Part shown: in pieces, positions 52,128-64,000 of the stretch | Position numbering within the stretch: position 1 is the stretch's first letter | Layout: each line of letters begins with the position of its first letter | Source: Nipponacmea schrenckii | Taxonomy: Eukaryota > Mollusca > Gastropoda > Lottiidae | Direction of reading: 5' to 3' | DNA length: 64,000 nt | Assembly (NCBI GenBank): GCA_030562195.1 | Contig: CM060202.1 | Span: 31,858,599 to 31,922,598 of the forward strand | Program-made: the position numbers and the translations under genes | The notes under the pieces: model-generated | Told to the model about the DNA's origin: nothing | Database searches by the model: none | What the model saw: the letters and a program-made list of their open reading frames with translations, nothing else

Positions 52128-52779
52128 CTACAATATCAAGTTAAAACTCAATAACTGACAGTTAAATTACCTGTATAATTAAGAATTGATTTTTCTAATA
52201 TTATAATAACCCCTTTTTAGCTATCGCTGATCCTCCTTTTCAATGTAGAATTCTACATTGGCTTTCATTGGTTTTAAACATCGTCGTTTGAACGAGATTG
52301 TGGTATAAAAATTGTTAGAATAAAACGAGGCGAAAAATTAAATAACTTTGAATTAAATTAGAAGCGGTAGATATGTCCATAGAATATGTTCGCCATTTTG
52401 AGACTTCATTTGAGTCAAGAATATGTATAGGGAAAGGCCGAAAGGAGTCCAGCAACATTTTGCCCCATAGCATTAATGCCCTTTTGTAATTTTGTTTGGT
52501 GTTCCCTCAGCCGCTTAAGACAAAAAAGGCAAACTGTGAAATTTGTCAATCTTTGTTTTTTGCTTTATTTCTAAGTATTATATCACAAACATCATCTATT
52601 AATTAGACCGGATAAAAAAAAGTGTCGTCTTTGCTGAATTAAATTTCGGCAATCATTTCCGCATGAACGGTAATATCAACTACCAAATATTCCTTAAATT
52701 GTCCCCTTGGTTTGATGAAAATTTAACCACTGGAAAATTTATTATTTATAAATAATCTCTTTACAAAGGGGGAATTATC

Positions 52780-53060
52780 AATCCGGAAAGTAGATCATAA
52801 GTTTCATCAAGATCGAATAAAAACTGTAGCCCTCTATCATGCCTACAAGCTAATTTTGACGCGTTTGTTTTAAGTCGACGGCAGTATGTAAAAAATGTTC
52901 ATCCGATTGTTGTCAGTTCTATCTTAATCGAGACCTCATCATTATATATATGTATGAAGATCAGATAAAAACTGTAGCCTATCGTGTACACAATAATTGT
53001 AGACGGACGGACGCACCGATGGCAATATACATAAAACATGTCCATGTGACTGTATACAAA
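52780..53060. repeat. GGAC-type repeat fragment in gene B intron
   Basis: AAGTTTCATCAAGATCGAAT, GACGGACGGACGCACC, then GCAATATACATAAAACATGT and GTGACTGTAT. Orthologous in position to 31385-31650 in gene A. Confidence 0.5.
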
Positions 53061-53264
53061 ATTATTAGTCGAGTTAAGCTAAAACAAATCACTTTTCTAA
53101 GACTTTTATACGAAAGGTTAGACGTATGGTGAATATTTGTGTACCTTTACTGAACGTACCTAATAATGTTGCAATAACTAAAGATTAATTCCTTGTTTTT
53201 GTTTTTTGTTATTACATGATTTTTACATTATTATCATTATTATTATTATCAATAAGATGTATTT

Positions 53265-53647
53265 ATATTGCGCATCTTCCACGAATGTGCTCAGATACGC
53301 TTTACACTAAAAGTACCTTAAAACTTCATACAATTAAATTAAAATAAAGTATAAAATATAAAAACTCAAATATTAAAGTATAATGAGGCAAAAAGCAATA
53401 ACGGAAATAGAAAAAAAGCAGTAGGCACATATAAAATACCATATAAAGTTAAAACTAATTAAAAAGCAGCTAAAAATAGATCGGTCTTTAAACGAGTTTT
53501 AAAAATAGTTAAAGATTCACTGTTTCTGATAAAGAAAGGCAGTTTGTTCCAGATTTTGGGGGCTTTAATGGAGAAAGCACACTCTCCATGAGAGAACTGT
53601 TTTGCTTTACACTCCTCTAAACGAAGGCGACCATTACTGGAACACAA
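53265..53647 (-). pseudogene. LINE 3' end: C-terminal reverse transcriptase tail and 3' UTR
   Basis: The minus-strand frame contains FSIKAPKIWNKLPFFIRNSE and FKTRLKTDLFLAAF, the common C-terminal tail of CR1/Jockey-like LINE polyproteins. It is followed at 53270-53325 by a tail resembling the invertebrate LINE/SINE end (TTATATTGCGCATCTTCCAC, then GAATGTGCTCAGATACGC, TTTACA). Confidence 0.65.
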
Positions 53648-53774
53648 TTGTCGAGAAGGTCGATATAAAATAAGTACTAATAAGCAAGCAATGAAGTGTC
53701 TTGAGAACAGGATGATGTTGTACGCGAGATGAGACGAGCTGCTGAGTCTGTAGTATTTGGAGCTTATTGATTAG

Positions 53775-54215
53775 TTTTAAAGAAATACCAGATAAAAGAC
53801 ATTTTTAAACTGTCCAATCTAGACACAACTAAAGCTTGTATGAGAGTTTTGATGGCATTAACTGTAATAACTTTAGGAATTTTACGAATTTTACTTATGT
53901 TTTTTAGTTTATAAAAGTTCAAACTTGTTCCTTGTTCGCCTTATTACATGTATTACCATTATCTCCTTATGAACTTTTATAAGAAGTGACCGCGTTTATA
54001 AAGTGAAGAAATACCGGATAAAAGAGAGTTAAAACTTCTAATCTAGACACAACTAAAGCTTTCATGAAAGTTTTGTTGGCATTAACTGTAATTAATTTGC
54101 GTAATTTACTTAGTTTTTTTTTTTAGTTTTTTAAAGTTCAAACTTGTTCCTTGTTCACCTTAATACATGTATTATCATCATCTCTTCATAAACTTTTATA
54201 AGAAGTGACCTCGTT
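53775..54215. repeat. Direct duplication of about 222 bp
   Basis: 53781 (GAAATACCAGATAAAAGA … TCTAGACACAACTAAAGC … TTCAAACTTGTTCCTTGTTC) repeats at about 54003 with point differences. Non-coding, inside the gene B intron. Confidence 0.6.
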
Positions 54216-54284
54216 TGTAGTAAAAAAAAATATTTTATTATATATATGTTAAAAAAATACAAATAATAAAATTAAACAACTTAC

Positions 54285-54504
54285 GATCATATCTGTGAAA
54301 GATCTTTAAATATCTTATAGAATATGGTTTGTTGTAAATCTATAGACCACCACTGCCATAGTGAGTTGCCAGTGTCACTACAGAAATGTTTTGTTCTATC
54401 TGTAGAGGTATATCCATCTACTACTAGTTGAGGACCATATAAATCTCGTCTATTGGTAAATATACCACTTTGACTGACAGAAGTAGAATATAAAGCTATA
54501 TTCT
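54285..54504 (-). pseudogene. Gene B exon 3: lectin first half, frameshifted
   Basis: Reads like gene A exon 3 ([41 protein letters not shown]). An extra base in the ATATGGTTTGTTG stretch (about 54326-54332) then changes PYSI…KIFHRYD to an out-of-frame end with a stop. Confidence 0.75.
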
Positions 54505-54654
54505 CTTAAATAAAAAATATATACATCAAATAGCACGTTTAGCTAACTATTTTACCGTTACAAACAAATATAATTTTCGCTGCATCAACAAACTTTATCA
54601 AGTGTTAAGATTGTTAATATTACTAATATTTTCGTTCCGAATTGTGCAAAATAC

Positions 54655-54780
54655 CTTGTTGACAAGATTGTCCTCTCCAGCCTTTCAAACATCCACTTGT
54701 ACATCCACCTGTTGTAGAGTGACATCTTTCATTAATTATACAATGACAGGTATATCTATTGTTAAATCCAAAACTATAAC
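54655..54780 (-). CDS. Gene B exon 2: N-terminal EGF-like domain
   Basis: 126 bp, phase 1-1: YSFGFNNRYTCHCIINERC, then CTSGCLKGWRGQSCQQ. Intact. A decayed duplicate at 54838-54893 (one-base deletion, Cys-Asn-Cys instead of Cys-His-Cys) lies upstream. Confidence 0.75.
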
Positions 54781-55445
54781 CTAAACCATAACAATATAAT
54801 ATTCATTATAACAAACACTTATTACAGTATCACATCTTATATTATTAAAACAATTACAGGTATAGCTATTTTAAATCCAAAATTGTAACCTGAAATATAA
54901 CAATATAATATTCTTTGTAACAACAAAAGTTACAGTATCATATCTTATATTATTTAAACAATGGCAGATATAAGTATTGTTAAATCTAATATGAAAATAT
55001 AAAACCTTATCAATAGAGTATTCGACCTATAAATATAATGATGATTAAAATTATATTTTATTGATTTCAGTTCGGAAAGCTTTTGTTACCTCCCTTTTAA
55101 AGGTCGTAGCAGAAATTGACTGGACCATGGTCGGGTGTCGTTATTGATTCTTGACCATGAGTCACAATACAAGAATTAATTATCTTTAATCAAAATTAGT
55201 AAGGAGCGTGCTTGTCTAATTATTGATCTTAAAACAACTATTACAAAGTGGTCAATAAGGGTTCAAGCATGACTCATCGCTACGGCCAGAAAGTATGACC
55301 AAATATGGTATGTATGGGATAGGGAGATATGCTCGCTGACGAACTGGGAAGCAAGGTTTTCGTTTTCGTCTTTCGTAGTTCGTAATTCGTGGCTTTTGGT
55401 TTTTGTCAGTCAATTGAGTCGTTAGTGTTAGTTTTGTTGGGTTAG

Positions 55446-57525
55446 ATCTGTTTATTTGTAACAACAATAATACAGTTATTCTAATTCAAAGATATTTGTT
55501 ATTTTTATCAAACATTACAGGTACAAGATGGAGAAAATAATATTAATACATGTATAAAGAAAACGTTACATAAATTTTATTTAAATAACTAAACGTACTA
55601 CATTAGATGACAGATATAACAATTGTAAAATCCAAAATTATGACCCGAAAATATAACACTCGTATGAATAACGATTTATAATTTTGAAAGTTAATTATAA
55701 TTTGAACTACTTGAAAATAAATTCAGCTCAAGAGTATGATACGAAACAATTAGAAACCATTCAGGGAATTCAATCGCATTGAAATTGTACAATAACATCT
55801 CCAAGGAAAAATAACTCGAATCGAAATTTGCAGACGATAGATTGATTGATTTACCCAGTTTGATTTTATCTGAAAGTTATTTTATAAGTTATTTTTTAAA
55901 AGAAAGTTGCTGCTAACTTAAAAGTTTTGGTGATATTTTCAAACTGAGGCCTTATCCTAATTAAAATGTGAATTGAAAGTTATAAGCTTTGTCCTGAAGA
56001 TCGGTAAGTAGGCCCTAGTCAGCCTAGTGCTAGTTAGTGCCAGTAGTTTCCCGCCTATTCAATTTCACATCCAATTTTCTCCCCTATTTTTGATTTCCAC
56101 CCTGCCCCTGGTGTTTTCAACCTTGTGATTTCTGCTTCACATATGTAGGCCTATAAGAAGTAAATATCAAATTTCTTTGATGGTTAAGGGTGTTATAAGA
56201 GATGCTGTTCCATAGAAGCACTGGCCTAGGTCACAAGTAGAGAATATGCTACGAATTTCAATATACATCAGTTGATAAATTATCTACTTCTGGAGTTATT
56301 TACAAGATAAAGCAATTGTATAAAAATGCAAAAGAATAACTTTAGGGAGATAATGAAAGGGAATCTCATCTACCATGTATGAATATTACTCAGATTTTAT
56401 TCCTTGTGTAAGCCGTCACCAAACGTTTGGTATAGGTATTAGGGAATTCATCCTGGAGTTGTTTGATAAAGCGTTTCACAATCACAGAAGCATTAATAGT
56501 GTTACCTATCCACTATATGAAATAGTTTAATGAAATAATAGGCCTATGGCTATAATAACTTCATTTCAAATTATTTTACAATCTTTCCACAAGATGGATA
56601 GGGAAAAATATATATTTTGTTGACTTCTGTGTTTAGCCATACATGTGGACAGACACAAACAAAAAATCGGGAGATCGGGAATATTTTTCGTAGCGCGTTA
56701 ATTAGTGAAGTTTGATAAATTACACATAAAATAGTAAAAATTATATTAAAATTGTTAAAAAAAGACTGAAATAATATTTCATTTGCCTACTTATGCATGA
56801 ATTGATTCTTAAAAATTGAAACATTAGTAGGTATCGAAGGCCATCAAATAGAAAATATCGAATATAGTCAATTCTTCAACCCACATGGATAGGACATGTA
56901 CAAAGTAGGTCTGTGAAAGACGAAACCTGATTGTCCATGTTTAACAAAATAAGGCACACAAAAAGGTTATCAGTAAAACGGATAAGAGCAGAAGTTGAGA
57001 AAATATCTTTAGAATTCCGGAAGTGAAAATTCGAAGTTTAGCGACGTATGACGCCGAAACCGAAAGTGATGTCGACATTTTGAAAACAGATTTTTCTTGA
57101 CAAGAAAAATGTTTATCTAACTTCAAATTTTGATTTCGGTCTAATCAAAAATGCAGAAGTTAGAAAAAGTGTTAAATTTTAAAATTCAAAAGTCAGCAAC
57201 AAAAGTAAAAATTTCAAAATTTTTAAACTGCTATTATGTAAATCTAAGTTATAGGTAGTAAATAAAAAAAGTCCAAACCAGATTAGATAAAAAAACGAGC
57301 CGTGAGTTAGTAAACAAAAATAAAATTTGTGACGTTCTACGTCATTTCCTGTAGAACAAAAATGCGTCATTTTACATTTAAACAACAACGAGCACTAGAT
57401 TACGTTAAAATATCACGCCAGATTGTGTAAGACATTTGCAGTTATGGCTGGGGAGCGTGACCAGAAAGAGACAAAAAAAAAATAGTCATTTCAAAAACAA
57501 AGCAGTGCGTTCGAAGAACGAACTG
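55446..57525. other. Gene B intron 1, nothing recognised apart from a decayed exon-2 piece
   Basis: Apart from an exon-2-like relic near 55600-55655 I see no exon, element boundary or RNA gene. It holds two ACCGAAAGTGATG/ACCGGAAG-like motifs and AT-rich sequence. Confidence 0.4.
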
Positions 57526-58164
57526 CAAAAATGTAGCTTACATATAATGAAGGCCACAATTTACGAAATGAAACCAAGCATGAAATGAAAAGTATTTTAA
57601 AGTTTTATTTATGAACCATCTATATTCTTTTCTACTGCTAGTAAACCAATGGCTGGTGGAGTGAGCATAATTAAGCTTAAGCTTCATTTTATTTCAACAA
57701 GCAACTAATACGAAACATGGATTTCAATGTTATTCGTCCAAAAACGCAGGTTATATGTGCAATGGAGTATGGTTTTAATTTGCAAATATAACAATTAAAG
57801 TTTTCCTTATATTTTTAAGAGTGTCAATCCATATTTTCAAGGAGACATTGTGCCCACCCCTCCTTGCACCCCTGTAGCTATGGGCCTTCCCAAACTTGAC
57901 CTACAGAAAAATGCTTGGTCGTCCTATATTGACAAAGTTTTACATGTAGTTTGATACCTTCGTTTTGCGAATCAATCTTAATAGTTTACGGTAAAAATAG
58001 GTGCAGTATATCATCATGATAAGTCAGAACATACATATTTTAAACAATGTGATTGAATTCGATTGAATCAATATAATTCGATAAAATAAATATTTTTAAA
58101 GATCCTATAAATGTAGTTTATTTTTATAACTAGTGTATTTACCTACAGAGAAACAGTAACTTAC

Positions 58165-58219
58165 CCTGTATATATATTATAAGTCCTAGAAATATACCAC
58201 CTAATACTAGGTAGGCCAT
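58165..58219 (-). CDS. Gene B exon 1: signal peptide
   Basis: ATG at 58219; MAYLVLGGIFLGLIIYIQ; 55 bp, phase 1, donor GTAAGTT. Closest to the exon at 2228-2282. Confidence 0.75.
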
Positions 58220-60980
58220 GTTCAATTGAATAGAAAGAGGAAGTAAAATAGTCTTATATTATAATATTATGGAAAAATTTCAAATTCCATGAACAGTTTG
58301 TTATTGCCAATGAGGATGTACATCAAATCACATTTATCTCTGACTTGTTTTACAGAATAACTGTTTCTTCCTTGATTTATTTATGCCCAAATGTCATACG
58401 ACGTTTTTAATATTTTGTTTTCTTATCTCGTTCAACCCATCCTATCATACGGAACGAGAATTCAGATTAATCAATGACATCCAGAATAAAGCGTGTCGGA
58501 AGTAAAACCTCAAATCTAACGATGAATGCAAACGCCCCCCAAAAAATTTTTGTTGGGGGGCAAAAATATCTTTTGCCCCCCCCCCCAAAATGAAATAAAA
58601 TAATTACATGTACCGGGTAGCCTAAATATGTAATTGTCTCATAAGGCCATATTTGTAAATTTCCTTGGTTTTTTAACCTTCGAAGCTGGTAAATAATATA
58701 AGATTCTCTATCACAATCAAATTATTTGAATAAATACTAATTTTTGTCTAAATTCTTTTGAGTTATCTCCCAAAATTCGATTAATTTTGAAATAAAGGTA
58801 TATGAATGATAACAGTTTTTTGACTTTGAAATAGTTTGCCCCCCCAACCTGAAATTTGTTCCCGCGCCCCTGTGATCAGGCCTTCTCAACTTGAGGCGCG
58901 CGCTAATTGCGGCGCATTGCAACAGCAATTGGCGCGCGGGCATGTATTTTGTGAGAAAAATAAATATATAAGTGAAAAAAACTTTGCCTCTTTTTATGTT
59001 ACTGACATTCAGAAGCCAATATGAATCTTTGATATATAAGAAAAAAATAACCTCGAAAAACTTTGCCTCTCTTTTTGTTACTCACATTCAGAAGCCAATA
59101 TGAATCTATGATATATAAGACCAATATACGGGATCCTTAAAATTTTTAATTGAACACTCTTCCAAAAAATATTATGCCTTTTCCATGTCCTATTTCACCA
59201 CTATGTAAGTTCTTACAGAAAATGAAAAAAAAAGGGGTGAATGAATCTATATCCAATGGTAGTTAGGCTAAAAGTCACTAATGTCAGTGCCGACCAATAT
59301 TAAAGAATTACCCCCCCCCCCTTGACAATTCTGTGGCCTCTACTTGCACCCAAGTATTCCTATTATTCCTAGAAACGCCAATGCTTACCTGCTCCCCTAA
59401 CATCCTACAAAATGAATCGATTAGTGGCGCTTATTGCTTACTATTTTGACCAAAGTGATGCTTAGGGAAATAAGCCTGATATTTAGATATAAGAGTAGGC
59501 CTATCAAGAGTTAGTGGTCGAAAATATGACTTTTCTTGTAAAACAGGTAGGGTTGTCCTATAATATGAAGTAAACGAAATCCAATTATCAATGATAATAT
59601 CAATAAAATTATTTTAAAAGAAATATTTTAGCCATAAATTATGCGAAAAAGGCTTTCGAAAGGTTCATACCTTAGGCGATTGTAACTCATTTTGATGGTA
59701 TGTGTTGATATTCCGAAGGAAAACGAAGATAGAAAATAGATTGTAATATAGCTAAATTAAGTTTTATTTAATGTATATATGTTGCCTGAAGATATAAATA
59801 TTTTTTTTCTATTTTACCTACGATTATGTTATGTTAAGCTTAAGTTTCTCAATAACATTAACAACGGTTGTTTGTTTTTGACAGTAGTGTTTAAGCAGGT
59901 GTGACAGCTGCACCATTTTCAAATTTTATCTCGTTTGTAGTCTTGTATTGGAGATACATTTTTCGATTTGAATCATTGACAGCTATGTGGAGAAATTACA
60001 GTAATTTAACTTTTCATAAACTCCTTTTACACCAGGCCGCGATAAAGCGTTCCGTTCTCGGTCCGGACCAGGCCGCGATTAATTGTGACCATTTACATTA
60101 CACAAAATCATGCGTACCGAGAACGGTTTCGTTTGTTCACTGTTCCGCGACCACCTCCCCGAGGTGGGCCAGCATTGGAACGGTTCTCGACACTTTCGAC
60201 CGTTTACATTACACAAAATTCATCAGTACCGTTCTCAGAACTGTCCAAATGTGTTTGTTTCTTTCCTCATATAGAGACTATAATTGTTTTGTTTTTTTGC
60301 AATTTTAACAAAACAATTAAATATTATAAAAAACATAACAAAACAGTTTGATATTATATATCACATATAGAGGTAATTCAATATCTAACTAAACAATTCA
60401 GAGCGAGATCGCTGAATAAAACGGATAATTCATTTTTATTGAGTCGTGACTTAAGAAAGTTACATAATATAATAAAACATTTATTTTTTTATGTATGAAG
60501 TGTATGAATTTGGTCAAAATTTGATTGATAAAGCCAGAAAACATAACGTAAAGCTTGTTATAGATCAATTAAGGCCATGAATTCAAATGATCTTATTCAT
60601 TTAAAACCCGAGGTTGTCAATTATCATTTTTTGAAATATGGTATCCAAATTGATTGATCAAAAGCATGTTTATAGAAATATTGAAAATTTTTACCCTGTG
60701 TATGAACTTATACTACCATTCATGATACGTAATCGACAAGCTATTTATTAATTGTCCTCCAAATTAATTATAAAAATATCTAACACAGTCTTAGTGTAAA
60801 AGAAACTATATTTTGGAGGAACATAACATGCACAATAAAGGCAACAGGAATTTGACTACGACTATGATGACATGTTTCCTCAATACAACATGCCACTGAA
60901 AGTTTGTCATAGATAAATATAACACTTCCACCTCATATACCATTCCATCGAGAAAAGGGTTATGTTTCATAGTTTTCTAA
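58220..60980. other. Intergenic block upstream of gene B and 3' flank of the next copy
   Basis: Same order as at 2.3-6.2 kb: GCGCGC-rich segment (58889-58942), two copies of the 80-bp unit (about 58975-59120), C-run (59311), spacer, palindromic repeat (60010-60245), then the 3' flank of a receptor gene (60300-60980) cut by the gap. No exon. Confidence 0.6.
58548..58592. repeat. G-run/C-run hairpin
   Basis: TTGTTGGGGGGCAAAA and TTTTGCCCCCCCCCC face each other across about 7 bp, a potential hairpin or G-rich secondary structure. Not present in the other intergenic copies. Confidence 0.55.
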
Positions 60981-61480
60981 NNNNNNNNNNNNNNNNNNNN
61001 NNNNNNNNNNNNNNNNNNNNNNNNNNNNNNNNNNNNNNNNNNNNNNNNNNNNNNNNNNNNNNNNNNNNNNNNNNNNNNNNNNNNNNNNNNNNNNNNNNNN
61101 NNNNNNNNNNNNNNNNNNNNNNNNNNNNNNNNNNNNNNNNNNNNNNNNNNNNNNNNNNNNNNNNNNNNNNNNNNNNNNNNNNNNNNNNNNNNNNNNNNNN
61201 NNNNNNNNNNNNNNNNNNNNNNNNNNNNNNNNNNNNNNNNNNNNNNNNNNNNNNNNNNNNNNNNNNNNNNNNNNNNNNNNNNNNNNNNNNNNNNNNNNNN
61301 NNNNNNNNNNNNNNNNNNNNNNNNNNNNNNNNNNNNNNNNNNNNNNNNNNNNNNNNNNNNNNNNNNNNNNNNNNNNNNNNNNNNNNNNNNNNNNNNNNNN
61401 NNNNNNNNNNNNNNNNNNNNNNNNNNNNNNNNNNNNNNNNNNNNNNNNNNNNNNNNNNNNNNNNNNNNNNNNNNNNNNNN
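60981..61480. other. Assembly gap (500 N)
   Basis: Exactly 500 N. The left side is the 3' flank of a minus-strand receptor gene; the right side begins inside an EGF exon on the opposite strand. Confidence 1.
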
Positions 61481-63978
61481 TCAACTTGTGATCATATAAC
61501 AGGAGAATGTATTGGTGGATGTTCTGTGGGATATACTGCAATAGACTGTAGTGAAGGTATGCTATAAACATGCTTATATAGACATCTTGTTAATGCACCT
61601 TGTTTTTTTGACTGAAATATTTTTGGTATATATTGCTTTTTGCTGTTTTGAAGATCAGATTCCAGACTGGCCGAACTTCTGTATCTATTCCAGCCTCTGA
61701 TGGCTATCTGGACAGTTGTCTGCTGGTGTAAATAGGGAATAAAGTCCCTGTTGAATGCGGATTTTGCGCTTTTCTTAAGACGTGGGTTAACTTTCACGTA
61801 GCTCTTCATATGGCCATCAATACCCGATTATATCTTAAAGTTTAAGCATTTGCCTTTGACAGTGGTTTTATATGAACATGCAGGGTTTACATTTAATTAT
61901 TTTTCCTTTTATATTTGAATATCAGAATGTCCTGATGGTTTCTATGGTGCTGGTTGTCAGAAGAATTGTAATAATAGAAAATGTCTGAAGAATTCAAAGT
62001 GTGATCATGTAACAGGAGAATGTATTCGTGGATGTTCTGTGGGATATAATCCGACAGTTTTAGATTGTACTCAAGGTAGTCAACTAATTAATTTACTAGT
62101 ATCAATATGATGTATTTTCTCATTTAAATTCTAATTCTTATAGAAATGTTCAAAACATAAATTCACATACTTTGTTGTTGAAAAAGTGAAATGACACAAA
62201 TTCAAAACTGGTTCTAATATTATGTCACAATTTAAGGAAAGTTTATTATATTTTATTTTTAATTGTATCAGAATGTCCTAGTGGTTTCTATGGTGCTGGT
62301 TGTCAGAAGAATTGTAATAATAGAAAATGTCTGAAGAATTCAAGGTGTGATCATGTAACAGGAGAATGTATTGGTGGATGTTCTGTGGGATATAGTCCAT
62401 TAGACTGTAGTAAAGGTATGCCATTGACGTAGACATCTTGTTAATGCACATGGGGACAATTCGCATATTCTTTTGACTGAAACCTATTCCAGCCTCTGAT
62501 CTGAATAGTTGTCTGCTGGTGTCAACTGAAAAATTAGACCCTATTGAATGAGGACTTTCTGAAGACGTGGGTAGCTCTTGGCATGACCAACAATACACTA
62601 TCACATCTTAAGGTTTGAGCCTGTTCTGACGGTGGTTTTTATATGAACAAACAGGGTTTGCATTTAATTAATTTTCCTTTTTTATTTAAATATTAGAATG
62701 TCCTGATGGTTTCTATGGTGCTGGTTGTCAGAAGAATTGTAATAATAGAAAATGTCTGAAGAATTCAAAGTGTGATCATGTAACAGGAGAATGTATTGGT
62801 GGATGTTCTGTAGGTTATACTATAACAGTTTTAGATTGTACTCAAGGTAGTCAACTAATTAATTTACTAGTATCAATATGATGTATTTTCTCATTTAAAT
62901 TCTAATTAATCAATTGAATATAGAAATGTTCAAAACATTTATTCACATATTTTGTTGTTGAAGTAAAATGAAACATGTAAATTGAATTGATAAACCGGTA
63001 CACAGTTTATTTTATGTTAAATATCAGAATGTCCTAGTGGTTTCTATGGTGCTGGTTGTCAGAAGAATTGTAATAATAGAAAATGTCTGAAGAATTCAAC
63101 GTGTGATCATGTAACAGGAGAATGTATTGGTGGATGTTCTGTGGGTTATACTCCAACAGTTTTAGATTGTACTCATCAAGGTAGTCATTAGTTTATCCTT
63201 ATTTGAAATGATCTGATATTAGCAAAGCTAATTTGACGATGGGATTAAGGGTAATCCAAGGTCGGTTGACTGACAGTTGGTGATATAAAACAGCTTCTTT
63301 CAATAGATTGAATTTCTGAAGGCAAAACAATGGTTCATAGCAGAATAAAACCGTTGATCAGATTAGTACGTTACTTTTAATGATACGATGAAAGTCAAAG
63401 CTTAATTTGTCCTTTATATGTGTGAAGAGGAATCAGAAAGTGCCTTCAATATACATACACTCTTTAGGATTTTTTGAACATTCTGTTTTCTGGTTTGTAT
63501 TTTAGAATGTGAGACTGGTTTGTATGGAGCAGGTTGTAGTAAGAAATGTTCAGATAGAAAATGTAATGATAATTCAAAATGTGACAGTAAAACAGGAGAA
63601 TGTATTGATGGATGTCAACCAGGTTTTCAGTTCATAGACTGTACACGAGGTATTGTTTTTAGAGAAATATTCAAAATTATGATAACATATATTTATGTAA
63701 TTTACAGAAGACGAAAACAAAAATCGACAGAAGGAAATCAAATTATACTAGTTTTTACAAATTCAACATTTTTATAATTAATTCCTTTATGTTTCTTCAT
63801 CTAGAATGTAATGAAGGATTTTATGGATATAATTGTTCATCAAATTGTTTAGCACGATTTTGTCAATCACAAGACCAGTGTAATAATATAGATGGAGCAT
63901 GTGATTGTCTAGATGGATTTCAGGGAACTGACTGTACTGTTATAAAAGAAGCTTCTAAAGATGTCGATAAAGATACAG
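61481..63978 (+). CDS. Gene C: EGF-repeat exons of a plus-strand receptor paralog (partial)
   Basis: Seven phase 1-1 exons: 61481-61556 (5' cut by the gap), 61926-62075, 62272-62415, 62697-62846, 63028-63180, 63506-63649, 63805-63978. Lengths are 150, 144, 150, 153, 144 and 174 bp after the first. Each has the 8-cysteine GFYGAGC…NCNNRKC…GECIGGCS pattern, except the last two, which match exons 11 and 12. Exon 63028 has an extra codon (…CTHQ) shared only with gene D, and 63805 has the long ASKDVDK stalk as in gene D, so C and D are closest relatives. No frameshift seen. The membrane and tail exons would lie beyond the right edge. Confidence 0.8.
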
Positions 63979-64000
63979 GTTAGTGGTATGGTTAATTCAC

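Larger units (their letters stand above)
49437..58219 (-). pseudogene. Gene B: 5' part of FTP-lectin/EGF receptor, damaged
   Basis: Exons in order: 58165-58219 (signal), 54655-54780 (EGF), 54285-54504 (lectin first half), 51939-52127 (lectin second half), 51454-51588 (EGF 5), 50232-50375, 49770-49919, 49437-49580 (EGF 8-10). Exons 6 and 7 are gone, leaving only the minisatellite made from the end of exon 7. Exon 3 is 220 bp instead of 225 (6 bp lost, 1 bp gained), which shifts the frame before KIFHRYD. No exons follow 49437; LINE and Helitron-like DNA and a gap come next. All other splice sites and phases are intact, so damage is recent, or the single base is an assembly error. Confidence 0.7.

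Noticed and set aside
57179..57388. Small hydrophobic frames in gene B intron 1 (also 56941-57126)
   Set aside because: AT-rich intron sequence; hydrophobicity follows from T-rich codons and no homolog exists in the paralogous introns.

Overview
The window is intron-rich, AT-rich animal nuclear DNA: GT-AG introns, symmetric phase-1 domain exons, reverse-transcribing LINE and Penelope-like elements, Helitron-like elements and MITEs. I infer an invertebrate, most likely a mollusc, from the mix of repeats and the MEGF/Draper-like EGF genes. The species cannot be fixed from sequence alone.

The host content is a tandem cluster of one receptor family, mostly on the minus strand. The reference copy (gene A, 34032 down to 18574) can be read as 18 exons whose phases all join: signal peptide, one EGF-like domain, an F5/8C-fucolectin-type (FTP) lectin domain over two exons, eight further 8-cysteine EGF-like exons, a transmembrane exon, and a tail of micro-exons with several tyrosine motifs. 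This is the layout of a phagocytic or scavenger receptor of the Draper/CED-1/MEGF10 type with an added lectin head. Other copies are partial or damaged: gene L (only its signal exon at 2.2 kb), gene D (6.2-11.5 kb, several frameshifts), a 3' end at 44.8-45.3 kb, gene B (49.4-58.2 kb, frameshift in the lectin exon, two EGF exons lost, no 3' half), gene C (plus strand, 61.5 kb to the right edge), and a copy at 36.3-37.6 kb that lost its signal exon.

Layout: 0-1.1 kb LINE endonuclease remnant; 2.2 kb gene L exon 1; 2.3-6.2 kb intergenic block; 6.2-11.8 kb gene D; 12.3-12.6 kb LINE 3' fragment; 13.07-16.45 kb Penelope-like inverted pair with predicted hammerhead ribozymes; 16.5-16.9 kb LINE ORF1 fragment; gap; 17.4-34.0 kb gene A and its 3' flank, carrying a 3.4-kb tandem array of Helitron-like elements inside coding exon 11, a 15-unit minisatellite made from the end of exon 7 plus its splice donor, and a second Penelope-like element in an intron; 34-36.3 kb a long perfect hairpin between older inverted repeats; 36.3-43.5 kb duplicated intergenic DNA with 80-bp minisatellite arrays and a 2-kb inverted-terminus element; 43.5-45.3 kb a gene 3' end; gap; 46.2-47.6 kb a second Helitron-like element with its empty site preserved at 55.18 kb; 47.9-49.3 kb LINE reverse transcriptase; 49.4-58.2 kb gene B; 58.2-61.0 kb intergenic block; gap; gene C.

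The most notable points are a tandem array of Helentron/HINE-like units sitting exactly in an AA|TT site of a frame-neutral coding exon, and the repeated amplification of an exon tail together with its 5' splice site in at least three paralogs. All three gaps are exactly 500 N, so copy number and the orientation of gene C remain open.
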